Under the pieces are notes generated by a model. The model did not search any database. It saw nothing but the letters and a program-made list of their open reading frames with translations, and was not told where the DNA came from. A stretch of 64,000 bases of DNA from Calonectria ilicicola (Eukaryota; Ascomycota; Sordariomycetes; Hypocreales; Nectriaceae): contig CP085834.1 of the NCBI GenBank assembly GCA_020809705.1, positions 3,100,001-3,164,000 of the forward strand. The letters are read 5' to 3'. Shown here piece by piece: positions 9,139-19,170 of this stretch. The first letter of the stretch is position 1; each line of letters opens with the position of its first letter. A program made the translations under genes and the position numbers.

Positions 9139-9604
9139 AAAGCTGACCATTACATTAATCTTTCCGTGCATTGGAAATGTGGCAGGGGCAAAACACACCC
9201 CAGGTCCACGTCGTACAAAACAGTATGCATAATAATTCATAATAAAATATGTGCATTGAACTTATTCTCGTTTTATGTTGTGCAACATGCGCTGCACAAA
9301 TCTCAGGCAGATTAGTCATGCAGCTGGTAGTGTCAGAGAATTGACCATTCCGCTTTTACATCTAGCGCGGGCTACTTTGTCCCAATAGGGGATGGCCTCG
9401 GAGCTATACCTTATTTGGAAGTAAGTCTCTACCTAAATTGGAATCATGTTTTTCCCCAGATTAGAACCATCTCTCTTCCTAACCTGGAGTAACCTGACTA
9501 TTGGAACTGGATCTATCATTCCTTTGGGATTCAATATTTGTAATCTATTCATGCTCTAAATGCCTCTTGCAATAAAAGCCAAGTCTAGGCCCGTGAATAT
9601 ACAT
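9139..9604. other. Intergenic, no gene seen
   Basis: There is no credible reading frame. The stretch probably holds the terminator of the upstream gene and the promoter of the oxidoreductase gene. Confidence 0.5.
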
Positions 9605-9612
9605 TATAAAAG
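9605..9612 (+). promoter_or_regulatory. TATA box of the oxidoreductase gene
   Basis: A TATAAAAG motif lies about 118 bp upstream of the ATG at 9730, a usual distance for a fungal core promoter. Confidence 0.5.
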
Positions 9613-9729
9613 AACGGCATGTGGTCCTGTGATTTTTCGTTCGTCCATCACTTCATTTCAATTTTGACGGCTTCAATATCGTACGCAAACCATCTTTGAT
9701 CCATCCTTATCCAGCCCCACACCTCTACC

Positions 9730-10827
9730 ATGACTGAATCACGTCTTTTCAAGCCCCTGAAAATAGGCAATATTGAAGTGAAGCACCGTGTTGCAATGCC
9801 ATCGCTCACCCGCTTCAGAGCGACTGACGACCATGTGCCAACACCCATGATGAAAGAATACTATGCTCAAAGGGCCTCAGTGCCTGGCACGTTGATTCTT
9901 GCCGAGGGGACCATCATCTCTCCTAACCACGGTGGTTGGCCCAACGCGCCAGGAATTTGGAACCAGGAACAAATCGAAGCCTGGCGGATCATCACTGATG
10001 AAGTTCATCAGAAGGGCTGCTTCATCTTCTGTCAGCTATTCGGGATGGGCCGTGCTGCGATGCCCGACATTGCTGCACAAGAGGGCTTCCCAATCCTAGC
10101 CCCAAGTGCTATTCCGTTAGAAGATGGACCAATGCCGCGTGCGATGACTACTGGAGAGATTAAGCAAACCGTTCAGGATTTTGCCAACGCAGCGAAGAAC
10201 GCCATCAGCGCGGGCTTTGACGGGGTCGAGTATCACGCTGCGAACGGTTACATTGTGGATCAGTTTCTTCAAGATGTTAGTAACCAGCGCGATGATGAGT
10301 ACGGAGGAAGTGTGGAAAATCGGTCGCGCTTTTTCAATGAAGCGATGCAGGCCATTGCTGACGCCGTTGGCCCCGAGCGGGTAGGGCTTCGTCTAAGCCC
10401 CTGGAGCACGTTTCAAGGAATGAGAATGACAGACCCGATCCCTCAATTTTCGGATGTCATCAAGAAAGCCAGTCGCGTAAATCTCGCATATCTTCATCTT
10501 GTCGAGTCGCGAGTATCCGGCAGCGATGACAGCGATTGCAGCGAGAAGTTGGACTTTGCATATGAGCTCTGGAATGGCCCTCTGTTCATCGCTGGAGGGT
10601 ACAAACCGGAAGATGCGCGCAAGCTTGTCGATTCGCATTACCCAGACAAGGATATCGTGGTCATGTTTGGCCGCTACTTCATCTCCAACCCGGACTTGGT
10701 CTATCGCATCAAGGAGGGCCTAGAACTAAATGCATACAACCGCAACACATTTTACATTCCAAAATCACCCGTTGGCTACTCGGATTACCCATTCGGCAAG
10801 GAGTATCTGGCGAGTGTGCAGGGATGA
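9730..10827 (+). CDS. NADH:flavin oxidoreductase / Old Yellow Enzyme family
   Basis: This is an intronless 365-residue protein of full family length. Enzymes of this class bind FMN in a TIM barrel and reduce activated C=C bonds with NAD(P)H. The opening RLFKPLKIGNIEVKHRVAM is the conserved first strand. HAAN at residues 169-172 gives the His/Asn pair that binds the enone carbonyl, followed by Tyr174 as the likely proton donor in NGYIVDQFL. Later come VENRSRF, the GLRLSPW strand and the FMN-phosphate loop MFGRYFISNPDL near the end. Fungal members include detoxifying reductases and pathway enzymes such as those of ergot alkaloid synthesis. No biosynthetic cluster partners are visible next door, so the substrate is unknown. 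The start is fixed by the conserved N-terminus. Confidence 0.93.
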   Translation: MTESRLFKPLKIGNIEVKHRVAMPSLTRFRATDDHVPTPMMKEYYAQRASVPGTLILAEGTIISPNHGGWPNAPGIWNQEQIEAWRIITDEVHQKGCFIFCQLFGMGRAAMPDIAAQEGFPILAPSAIPLEDGPMPRAMTTGEIKQTVQDFANAAKNAISAGFDGVEYHAANGYIVDQFLQDVSNQRDDEYGGSVENRSRFFNEAMQAIADAVGPERVGLRLSPWSTFQGMRMTDPIPQFSDVIKKASRVNLAYLHLVESRVSGSDDSDCSEKLDFAYELWNGPLFIAGGYKPEDARKLVDSHYPDKDIVVMFGRYFISNPDLVYRIKEGLELNAYNRNTFYIPKSPVGYSDYPFGKEYLASVQG

Positions 10828-11114
10828 TCTATGCCGCCCGACAACATGTTAGTATAGTGCTCAAAAACGGTTGATAGAAATAAACCAGACTTGACTTTGG
10901 AATATGTTTTCCATGTGTCAATTCTTTTTCTTTTAGCTTATTTGAGCCTTTCAATTTACTGAGAAAATGTCGATATGGTCGATCCATGGGCTATTACAAG
11001 AAACAGAAATAGGATAGAAGTGAAACTCAACGAATATTCTCCGCACACGTTAAAATCATCATGTTTTCTAGTTGGGCTATAAGCACTTTATGATTCTGCC
11101 TTCCCAATTAAAAA

Positions 11115-11193
11115 GCGTTGTTGGTCTAGGGGTTAGGATTCAACTCTTCCATTGCGTAAAGTTGAGGCACGGATTCGAGTTCCGTACGACGCA
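11115..11193 (+). tRNA. tRNA-Gly (anticodon TCC) with a 7-nt intron
   Basis: A full cloverleaf folds by eye. The acceptor GCGTTGT pairs with ACGACGC through seven pairs including one G-U, with discriminator A at 11193. The D arm is GTC..GAT, the anticodon stem CAACT/AGTTG, and the T arm ACGGA-TTCGAGT-TCCGT. The anticodon loop is 14 nt: C, T, anticodon TCC, A, then seven extra bases (TTGCGTA) and A, which fits an unusually short intron at the canonical 37/38 position. A Pol III T-run follows at 11206-11211. Confidence 0.85.
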
Positions 11194-11205
11194 TAAATGT
11201 TTCTA

Positions 11206-11211
11206 TTTTTT
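11206..11211 (+). terminator. Pol III terminator of tRNA-Gly
   Basis: Six consecutive T lie 13 bp past the tRNA 3' end. Confidence 0.7.
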
Positions 11212-11904
11212 GCTTCGACTATGATTGCCCTAGGGTACTTGAATCATCGTAAAAACACGGAATTTCTCATTTTTTGTTATAATACATATAGGAATGTCCT
11301 CATATATTGATTCACTTTTGATTGTAGCATTTGCTCTAGGTGGGACGAATCCATCTCTTGCTGGATTCTTTGGCGATGGCCTCAAATGAGACATCCCCAC
11401 ATAATGTGTTTGGATACAGAATTCCGCCCGTAGGTTGCATTGACCAACCATTTCACAATCTAGGATATAATGACTTGGAAACACTACCATGAAAACAAAT
11501 ACTTTGTCTCGGCGAACAAAAAACCTCTCTTACACAAAAGGTTTTAAAATGGGTTACATTGCCCAATCTGATTTTTTTACCTCATTCGCAAGTGAATGAA
11601 ATGGCGCATCACGAAATTCACCAACATGCTTTTTGCTCCTACTAATTTTCACTATCGCTAGTGATAGAAATAGATGCTTTGGAAGATGCCGAGTGCTGTA
11701 CAGTCGTCTGGAGACATGAATGCAGCGCTTGTGGCATACCTACTGTTGCAACTCCTCCAAGACTGTGCCCTGTTTTTTTTCTCGCTAGACAATGAGTGCC
11801 TTATCAGGGTGACATGTAGGCCAATTTAACTATATTGATTTCTTATATAAACCATGTAGACCCTTGATTCTGATTTTATTAGATCACAGATCGAAGGAAG
11901 TCAT
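11212..11904. other. Intergenic, no gene seen
   Basis: This is the 3' flank of the ankyrin gene. An 86-codon frame at 11230-11490 (-) has no recognisable features and is not called. Confidence 0.5.
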
Positions 11905-14682
11905 TTATTGTTCGTCATGTAATGACTCATCCAAGTCATAAAGGCCCGTGGATGGAGGCTCCAAAATCCCCAACTGGTCAATCATAACTCGAGTTTTAAT
12001 GTTGTTTATGCCCATAGGGATCATGCCTGTCATTTCTAAATCGTCATCATCCAGTAGTGTAGGGTTTTGAACGTTGAGGTCTTTACTACCACCAGCGTCA
12101 TAATCGACCATATCCACATCCAAATTATAACCTGAATGTCCGTGTTCAATGCTTTCTAGTATATCCATATCATCGATTTCATGGATCACATAGGGAATTT
12201 GTTGTTCATAATTATTTATATCTTGGTTGGAGATACCACCTGTTGAGCCTTCCGTGTGTGTGTCCCCATTCAAAAGTGCTCCATCATTTGCGTCGTATCC
12301 GTCCTCGGTATCGGACCAATCAGTAGCATTAGAATATTCGGAATCAGTGTCTATGGGTCCTGGAGATTCGAATAAGAGGCTGTCCTCTTGTAGCATAGCC
12401 TCGTCCTCTTCAGTCAACTGTCGGTGTGCTCGTAACATACTGACAGCGACGTAATGGCACTCTCGCTCGGCAAAGCCAATTGCGCGGAGAAATTGTCTTT
12501 GGCCAGATCCGATTGTGGTAGCACCCATGCTGAGAAGAAATGCAATCATGTCAATATGGCCATGCTCACTGGCAGCCTCCAGCGCTGTTCGGCCCATGTA
12601 ACTAGCGCCTGAAGCATTCACATCGGCGCCCATTTCAATAAGAAGCTTTGCAATACCCAAGCGGTTATAAACAGCTGCAGCCTGTAATGCCGTGATACCG
12701 CGATGTTTCATTGTCGGCGCACAGGGATCAAACCCAGCCTTGACTAGAATTTCCATCATTTCAAACGCGCCAACCTTTATTGCGACTGCTAAGGGACTGT
12801 CGCGATGCCCTGACCGCCGCTTATTGGCATGACTGCCAAACAAACGTAAAAGCATGTTCAGTATGTCTAAGTTCCCATGACGAATTGAGAACTCCAGAGC
12901 ATCTAGCGAGCTTGTGTCATCATTTTGTAAAATGTCTTGGCTGTGGAGTAACCAAGTGTACTGCTTTGCCTTGCGCATGCTCACTAGCAATAGCACACAA
13001 AACCAATCGAGTTTATAACCGTGATTCAATAGTCGACTGACCACTTCATGCTTGGCTTGACGAGAAAATCCTTGAAGAGCAAAGCTGATCACGGAACATT
13101 TGGAATTCGTCACATGCCAAAACGGTTGAGATTTGCAGTCGCCAAGGCATGGGATTCCTAGGTTGGAATAGTCTACCCCGGTAGGACCCTCTTTTATATT
13201 ATGTGGCGACCAGGAGACTGGACGTAGAGCTTGACTTGAGACGGGTAATCGATTGAGCAACTGCTCTAATAGAGGTATGTGAGCATGATAACTCGCAATT
13301 CCGATGGCTTTGGCTTCGGTGCAAAGGTCATCGGGAGTACATAAATCGGGGTTTCGATTATTCAACAAGATAAGAATTATATCCATTTTCCCGTTTCCTT
13401 GTACAGTAGCCCATGCAGCGGCACAGAGGGCACCTGGAGAGTAGCTTTCTGGGTACCGGGCAAGCACATTCTGGATTGAAGTATTCTGGCCGGACAGGAT
13501 AGCAGCCTCCAGTAGGGTCATTTTTCGTTTGAGGCGGGGTGCTGACTTATGAGGTAGAGGATACGTAATTAACACTGTTGAATCGACTGATAGATCCTCT
13601 TGGAGCATTCTTTCGACTAGATCCCAACTTTGAAGTAGCATGGCTCTGATAGCATCACCAGTGGACACCGCTGACCCCAAGTCGAGTAGTATCAAAGCCA
13701 TCTGAATTGCATCATCCTTGTTGTGTTTATAGTATCTGAGATCTCGGTTTAATACTGAATTCAGTGGTGGCCTGTCCACATATGGATTCGGATCAGCTCC
13801 AAAACGCAAAAGTGCAGACATTGTTTCCAGATCTGTATGAATCGCAGCCCAAGCAACCGCATTTGGGGATGGTATTGCTCCGGCACTTAGCAAGCACGAT
13901 ACTGTTTCTGAGACGGTTTTTGAACCCCGCAGCGATGGTAGATAAATTTGTGTCTCTCCTAAACGTAAAAGAGGGATAAGCTGTGCGAATATGTGTGAAA
14001 GTCGCTGTTTCGGAAACGGTTTGTATGATGCTTTGTTTTGTGTAACGCTTTCGCTCCCATTTTTACTTTTATGTAAGAGTCTGACCAATTCGAGATGATT
14101 CCCCATACATGCAAGGTGAAAAGGAGATGGAAAGCAAGTTTCGTTCAGGTCGCTTTGTAGCCCCAGGGTGAGAAGCAGCTCACAACATTCACGTTGACCT
14201 CCAATTGCAGCCGCGTGCAGCGCTGTTATTCCATACTTATTTGGACGAGTAACATCAAAATGCCTTTCATGTAACAGCTTTAGGACATTCGAGTTACCTC
14301 TGAGGGCCGTAGCCAATACCACATCTAGAGTAATGAAAGAACATTTCGTTTCCTCTGTGGCGTTTTGGATCACGTAAGCGGCCAAAGAAGCTAGGACAAT
14401 ATCTGTCACAGGAGATTTGCCATCTTTGATACGCATCGCTATGCCTATGCCTTGGAAGAAGGTGCAGAGAGCTGCTGCAATAGCTCTAGTCTTTGGAAAG
14501 ATGAGCAAAGTGCCAAGGGTAACGTCCATTATAGGAATGATGCGTGTTGACTCATCATCGGGAGCCCGGTCAAGTTGATACTGGTAGAAGGCCGGGGTAA
14601 ATCGGCCATGGGTAAACCGACTAAAGCCACCCAGATAGCAGACGCCAGTTAGACCGCAAAGCGCAACCTTGTGCGTCGCCAT
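11905..14682 (-). CDS. Ankyrin-repeat protein with a hydrophobic N-terminal module
   Basis: This is a single-exon protein of 925 residues from the ATG at 14682; an in-frame ATG at 14790 would add 36 residues. Residues about 1-105 are hydrophobic with several likely membrane helices (MDVTLGTLLIF, AAALCTFFQGIGIAM, DIVLASLAAYVI) and look like a small stand-alone fungal membrane protein. Ankyrin repeats follow: clear ones near the start (GITALHAAAIGGQRECCELL), weaker ones in the middle, and three strong ones near residues 640-760 with the TALQAAA..AKLLIEMGADVN pattern. The C-terminal about 160 residues are acidic and low complexity. Ankyrin repeats mediate protein binding; the partner is unknown. 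The fusion could place an ankyrin scaffold on a membrane. Confidence 0.85.
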   Translation of the reverse strand: MATHKVALCGLTGVCYLGGFSRFTHGRFTPAFYQYQLDRAPDDESTRIIPIMDVTLGTLLIFPKTRAIAAALCTFFQGIGIAMRIKDGKSPVTDIVLASLAAYVIQNATEETKCSFITLDVVLATALRGNSNVLKLLHERHFDVTRPNKYGITALHAAAIGGQRECCELLLTLGLQSDLNETCFPSPFHLACMGNHLELVRLLHKSKNGSESVTQNKASYKPFPKQRLSHIFAQLIPLLRLGETQIYLPSLRGSKTVSETVSCLLSAGAIPSPNAVAWAAIHTDLETMSALLRFGADPNPYVDRPPLNSVLNRDLRYYKHNKDDAIQMALILLDLGSAVSTGDAIRAMLLQSWDLVERMLQEDLSVDSTVLITYPLPHKSAPRLKRKMTLLEAAILSGQNTSIQNVLARYPESYSPGALCAAAWATVQGNGKMDIILILLNNRNPDLCTPDDLCTEAKAIGIASYHAHIPLLEQLLNRLPVSSQALRPVSWSPHNIKEGPTGVDYSNLGIPCLGDCKSQPFWHVTNSKCSVISFALQGFSRQAKHEVVSRLLNHGYKLDWFCVLLLVSMRKAKQYTWLLHSQDILQNDDTSSLDALEFSIRHGNLDILNMLLRLFGSHANKRRSGHRDSPLAVAIKVGAFEMMEILVKAGFDPCAPTMKHRGITALQAAAVYNRLGIAKLLIEMGADVNASGASYMGRTALEAASEHGHIDMIAFLLSMGATTIGSGQRQFLRAIGFAERECHYVAVSMLRAHRQLTEEDEAMLQEDSLLFESPGPIDTDSEYSNATDWSDTEDGYDANDGALLNGDTHTEGSTGGISNQDINNYEQQIPYVIHEIDDMDILESIEHGHSGYNLDVDMVDYDAGGSKDLNVQNPTLLDDDDLEMTGMIPMGINNIKTRVMIDQLGILEPPSTGLYDLDESLHDEQ

Positions 14683-15175
14683 GGTGGGTACAAGCTCACA
14701 GCGTGCTGGTTGGATGGTCAACTGGTGGCTTAAAGTTAGTAAGCTGCAGACCCCCCAACCACAGACGAAGCTCTCAAAGCTAGGATTCAAATGCTTACTG
14801 TGCAGCTCTTGTACGAAGCGATCGATGCTCCTATTAAACCCGGATCAATAATGAGCAGAAAAATTGAAAAGATTGTAGATTTGGAATGTCAGCACGTAAG
14901 CTAAACGCGACAAGGGGAAGTCTGTCAGACGGAGTTGCACGTGATGGTATGAAGGATGAGATGTAAAAGCGGGGGTCGCTGGTCTTGTCAGATTTTGAGG
15001 CTGTGAGAAGTCATCACAACATTTCTGCCTCGCAGACGGCTAGACAGCGTCGTCTCACAAAAGACTGCTTGAAATGAATCTAGATGAACTTTTTTTTCTT
15101 TTTTTCGTCATGACTCGATATTTTCTAAATCTCGCCTGGCTAGCGCCTCACGGACCCAACCCATTTTTCGTCTCT

Positions 15176-15892
15176 CTACACATCGTATTCGATTTCCGCC
15201 ACGGTCGGAATCCGGTTCAGCTTCAACTCCAAAAAGTCGGCAATCAGCTTCACAGAATCCCAAACCACCTCTAGATCCTCCTTCGAAACACCAATTCTCC
15301 TGGTCCCGCGGAGATGCCAGTGCGTGGCGTTCTTGAGATTCTGGATCATCATGGAGGGCACCACCACCATTTGCGTGTCGAGGTCATCCAAGACTTGGCG
15401 GTCGCTTAGGTACAATCCGTAGGTAATGTGCTGGCTGATCCACCCAAAGTCCTCATGATCGGCGAATAAGCCGAGCGTCGGCGCCGTATTACGTGTGTAT
15501 AGCTTGTTCAACCAGGCCTTGCCCCGTTCCAGAGTCTCGTCGTTGCATTCCCAACCCTTTCTCGTCGCACCATTGCGATCTTTGTCCTCTTCCCTTTCGC
15601 ATTGGTTGATGGATATGATGGACACCATCGGCTTGGAGACTCCAACGATGCCGATAGATTTGACCAGAGCTTCGCGCAAACGTCGCATCAATGCTTGTCT
15701 CTGTTCTGGTGAGGAGAATTCCGGTTTCGAGATGAGGTACAAGTACAAATCCCTGCACAGCTCTTGATCATTTCCGCCTGTCAAGGCTGCAATGGCGACG
15801 ATGTACCATTTGTCAGCGCCGAGACTCGTGCCCTGAAACTTTTGCTCGATAGTTTCGAACAGTGTCTTGATGTTGGGGTTGCTGATCTGCAT
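15176..15892 (-). CDS. AhpD-like / carboxymuconolactone decarboxylase-like protein
   Basis: This is a 238-residue intronless protein. The helical text ADKWYIVAIAALTGG, then RRLREALVKSIGIVGVSKP, DHEDFGWISQHITYGLYLSD and HLRGTRRIGVSKEDLEVVW matches a fungal branch of the AhpD-like/CMD superfamily. Bacterial AhpD uses a CxxC redox pair. No CxxC is present here; the cysteines are isolated, so peroxidase-reductase chemistry is unlikely and the activity is unknown. It is probably cytosolic, with no signal peptide. Length and start fit relatives. A TATA box lies 79 bp upstream. Confidence 0.75.
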   Translation of the reverse strand: MQISNPNIKTLFETIEQKFQGTSLGADKWYIVAIAALTGGNDQELCRDLYLYLISKPEFSSPEQRQALMRRLREALVKSIGIVGVSKPMVSIISINQCEREEDKDRNGATRKGWECNDETLERGKAWLNKLYTRNTAPTLGLFADHEDFGWISQHITYGLYLSDRQVLDDLDTQMVVVPSMMIQNLKNATHWHLRGTRRIGVSKEDLEVVWDSVKLIADFLELKLNRIPTVAEIEYDV

Positions 15893-15970
15893 CTTGGAAA
15901 GCTTTGAATGAGGTCTGACGTCTTGCTTTGAGGTTGATGGATGGCGCTGGAAGGCCGAGAAGATATAGCC

Positions 15971-15978
15971 CTTTTATA
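15971..15978 (-). promoter_or_regulatory. TATA box of the AhpD-like gene
   Basis: TATAAAAG on the minus strand lies about 80 bp before the start codon at 15892. Confidence 0.5.
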
Positions 15979-17533
15979 TTCTGCACCGGAGTCGATAATT
16001 GCCGCAACACCTATGTCATATATATGTCGTGCGACAACCTATTCATGCCCGACCTGACTAGTACCTGAGCCACAATTCCCCACCGACTGAATCTCTCTGT
16101 GTCCTGTTGGTTCATGGAATTGAAAGAACGACATACTTGCGGGTGAACACGTCAGCTGGGCCGAGGCATGCGGAGACAGGTCTACAATCTGACTGGCTTT
16201 GGCGCGAATGATTAACGGCATTTGTGGTACTTTAGAATGGCGAGGATGATCAATGGCCAATAACCACACCGTTGATCAATAGTAGCTTTCCATATCCAGT
16301 GGCCGCTTATGCCGCTAGATGGTTCTTGGGATAGGACGCACCACAACTTCCCGCCCTCGCTAATGCACATGGTCAAATACCCCCGCACTTTATCCATATC
16401 AAGCCGCCGATACTGGAGGAAAATTCTGTCTCACAGGATATCATTGGAGGCAATGCTACGCGAGCACCACCGAGTGCCTTGCCCGAAAAGTACAAATGAG
16501 AAATGCCGAAGCCGCGCTGAGGCCACCGGCCGGAAAATCTCCTGTGGGCCACGGTGTTCAACAAATCAGCTCCTAAGGCATGAGGGCGGAGCAATTTGAC
16601 ACTTGGACGTTCGAACACCAGACACAAGCGGATTAGAAGTTTTACCCTCCCTAGAATAGAGTTTACCGGTGTCGGCCTCGCGAGAACTCGCATGTCTCAG
16701 GACATTGTAGCATAATTTGCCCGTGGGTGGAAGCGATTGAAAGGACTCATTCTGCCTACCAACGAGAAACTAGAGGACAACCGTATCATTTTATTTTTTT
16801 TGTTTTATAAAACGAACATGCTGATAAATACCAGAAGAGGTCTCCGAAGAGACCATATTCCCTGCTCCAAGGCCGTTAATAGACCAGGGAAGGAAACTTC
16901 ATGCCCAAATATTTCTATATATGTCGCAACTTTACATTATTTTCTACCGTGGCGCTTAAAATAGAGAGCCCACTCTCCCATGGCCGGTATGTGCCACCAC
17001 TATATCTTCATGGTGTGGAGCAACTGCCACCCAAATTGCCGTACCCACTGACTTGCATTCCGTGCTGACAGGCTTATCAAAGCGTGTCCAACCTATTCAC
17101 AATCAAAATGTCCGTCATCGGACTTTGCTTCAAATTCAAATTCCAGTCGAGCTGACGTAGTAAGAACAATACGTAGTCTCCCAAGCACGTGAATATGGGT
17201 TTGGTCCCCGGCCGGGCCGGATCGGGCGCTTTCCCGACCCTTCATTAGCGACTGTTGATGAGGAAAAAACTGGCCACAATTGATAGATAATTCAACTAAT
17301 CCTCTAAAAGCGGGTACTACTAGATTTCCTAGAAAATTGAGAGTCGTGGCGTTTTCTTTTCGACCAAAGATGCTCAACAAACATCAGCTACTACATCACA
17401 GTGTCACATGATGGGAGAAGACAACGGTTATGAAACAAAAAGACAGGCTTGGGATTTGTCGCTTTATATTAAAATTTAACACTATTTTCGCTCTTTAAAA
17501 ATAGTATGCGACTAGTTCTCCAAGGACATCCAA
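15979..17533. other. 1.55-kb stretch without a supported gene
   Basis: Several open stretches of 60-106 codons occur on both strands (for example 16309-16599 and 16373-16693), but they overlap each other, have no family signature and are chance frames. Confidence 0.5.
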
Positions 17534-17990
17534 TCAAGGAGTGATCCCGAGCCCCAGAGCAGTAGGCGCCGTAACATAGCCATCCACAATATCGAAATCT
17601 CCATCGGCAGTTTTCACGCTGAGCGTGTCGCGACTGGCAAGAACACAGCGAAAGGCTCGTTTTGGAATGGGTTGACTGAGGTGAAACAGAGGCGCGAAAT
17701 CAATATCTGATCCGCACGTTTCTTGGACACTCATGACATAACCAGCAGCCAAACAGATATCTCGGACACGACGGGCCTTTTTCAATCCGCCAAAACTTCT
17801 GCACCTTAGTATTAATTCCTTCCACGGCATCATTGGCAATCACTTGTATCACGGAAGCCTCTGTAAGTGCAAGTTCGTCGTAAATAATGGGGACATTCGT
17901 CCTCCGTCGCAAAGCGACACACTCTCGCCATGTCTGGCAGGGAGTTTCCAAGGCGAAATCAAGATCTTTTGGCAACTCTCTTTCCGCTCA
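17534..17990 (-). pseudogene. Enolase-superfamily (mandelate racemase/muconate cycloisomerase type) remnant
   Basis: The C-terminal half of an MR/MLE-type enzyme is readable. LPKDLDFALETPCQTW and RRRTNVPIIYDELA are followed by the VIQVIANDAVEGINTKV strand in one frame. Then GGLKKARRVRDICLAAGY, SVQETCGSDI and the closing FDIVDGYVTAP block lie in another. The two halves are out of register by one base at an A4 run (17792-17795, plus strand). Upstream of about 17990 the frame meets stops and the capping domain with the first barrel strands is gone. It is a 5'-truncated, frameshifted relic of a sugar-acid or hydroxyproline dehydratase-like gene. Confidence 0.75.
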
Positions 17991-18597
17991 CTAGTCCTCG
18001 TTCTGAGATTTGCTATCTTAGTATGAATGCCTATATGGCATTGTGGGGAAGCTGGGGTTAGGATCAGAACTGTGGTCCATCTGACTCCGGAGTTCCCCAC
18101 TCTCGAAGCTGTATTATAGATGTAGACTGGAAAGATCTGGGCGCAATTCGGGATGAATTCAACCATCGTTCTGAGTCTCGAAATGTCGATCTCATTTCGT
18201 TTAACAACCCGCATTTCTCAAAGAGATCAAAGAGGTAGCAAGGTTGTGTCAAGAAAGAACAAAAACGTAAGATGTCGCAGTGATAGTCACTTGTGGTCAC
18301 GCGCAGTAGGGGCTTGCATTGCAGGCGGGTCATGTCGCAGAAGTGGAAAAATTCGGTTTCCAATTCCTTCCTAAGACTTGCTGGTGTTCGTTCCATCGAA
18401 GAGCCGGTTATTCCAAAGAATACTCGGGCGATTGTGACTAACTCTGGAAAATATAGGCACTGTGGGCCTGGGCTAACAGGGAGATAAATTACCTTTGGCA
18501 ATTTAGAGATGTATGTGTGTTTTGGTTGGATATCCCCTGTGAGAGGCAGCTCGACCTAGGCTAGGGAGCACTCTGATTGTTCTTGCTTGCTAGATAT
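17991..18597. other. No gene recognised
   Basis: A 145-codon frame at 18064-18501 (-) is present but resembles no family I know. It lies directly upstream of the enolase relic in another frame, so it could be degraded sequence. Confidence 0.35.
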
Positions 18598-19170
18598 AAT
18601 AGTAAAATAGTAGCTTATATTTTTTTTATTATATAATATATATATATTAAAAGTTTAAAATAAAGACTTTTAATAATTTTAATAAATTTTTATTATAAAT
18701 TTTATTAAAATTAAATATAAAAATAATTTTTAATTAAATTAAATATAATTTAAATTATTATTAAAATAATTTTGATTTAATTAATAAAATAAAATTTTTA
18801 ATTATTTATTATATTTTTTTTTAATAATTTATTAATTTTATTATATTTTTTTTAATAAAATAATTATTTTTAAATTATATATATATTTTATTATTAATTT
18901 TTAATTATTATATAATTTTTAATAATTTATATTTAATATTAAATTTTATATATAAATAAAAATAATTTTTATAAAAATTAATAAAAAATATTTTAATAAA
19001 TAAATAATTAAAATTTAAATAATAAAATTTTTTTTAGTAAATTAAATAAAAAAAATATAAAATATAATTTTAAAAATTATTTTATAATTTAAAATTTATA
19101 TAATTAAAATATTTATAAAAAATTAAATAAATAAAAATAAAAATAATAATTAATTAAATAAGCAATATTA
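18598..19170. repeat. Nearly pure A+T block (extreme RIP or AT isochore island)
   Basis: About 570 bp are almost entirely A and T, with very few G or C, and with sharp edges to normal DNA on both sides. No frames exist. The original sequence cannot be recovered, but RIP-saturated repeat is the likeliest source. Confidence 0.6.

Noticed and set aside
9730..10827. Biosynthetic gene cluster around the Old Yellow Enzyme gene
   Set aside because: No polyketide, peptide or terpene synthase, P450 or transporter is present in the window.
16309..16693. Overlapping 96- and 106-codon frames on opposite strands
   Set aside because: They are mutually exclusive, lack motifs and sit in an otherwise gene-free spacer.
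18064..18501. 145-codon minus-strand frame next to the enolase relic
   Set aside because: I could not match it to the missing enolase N-terminus or any other family. It may be chance.
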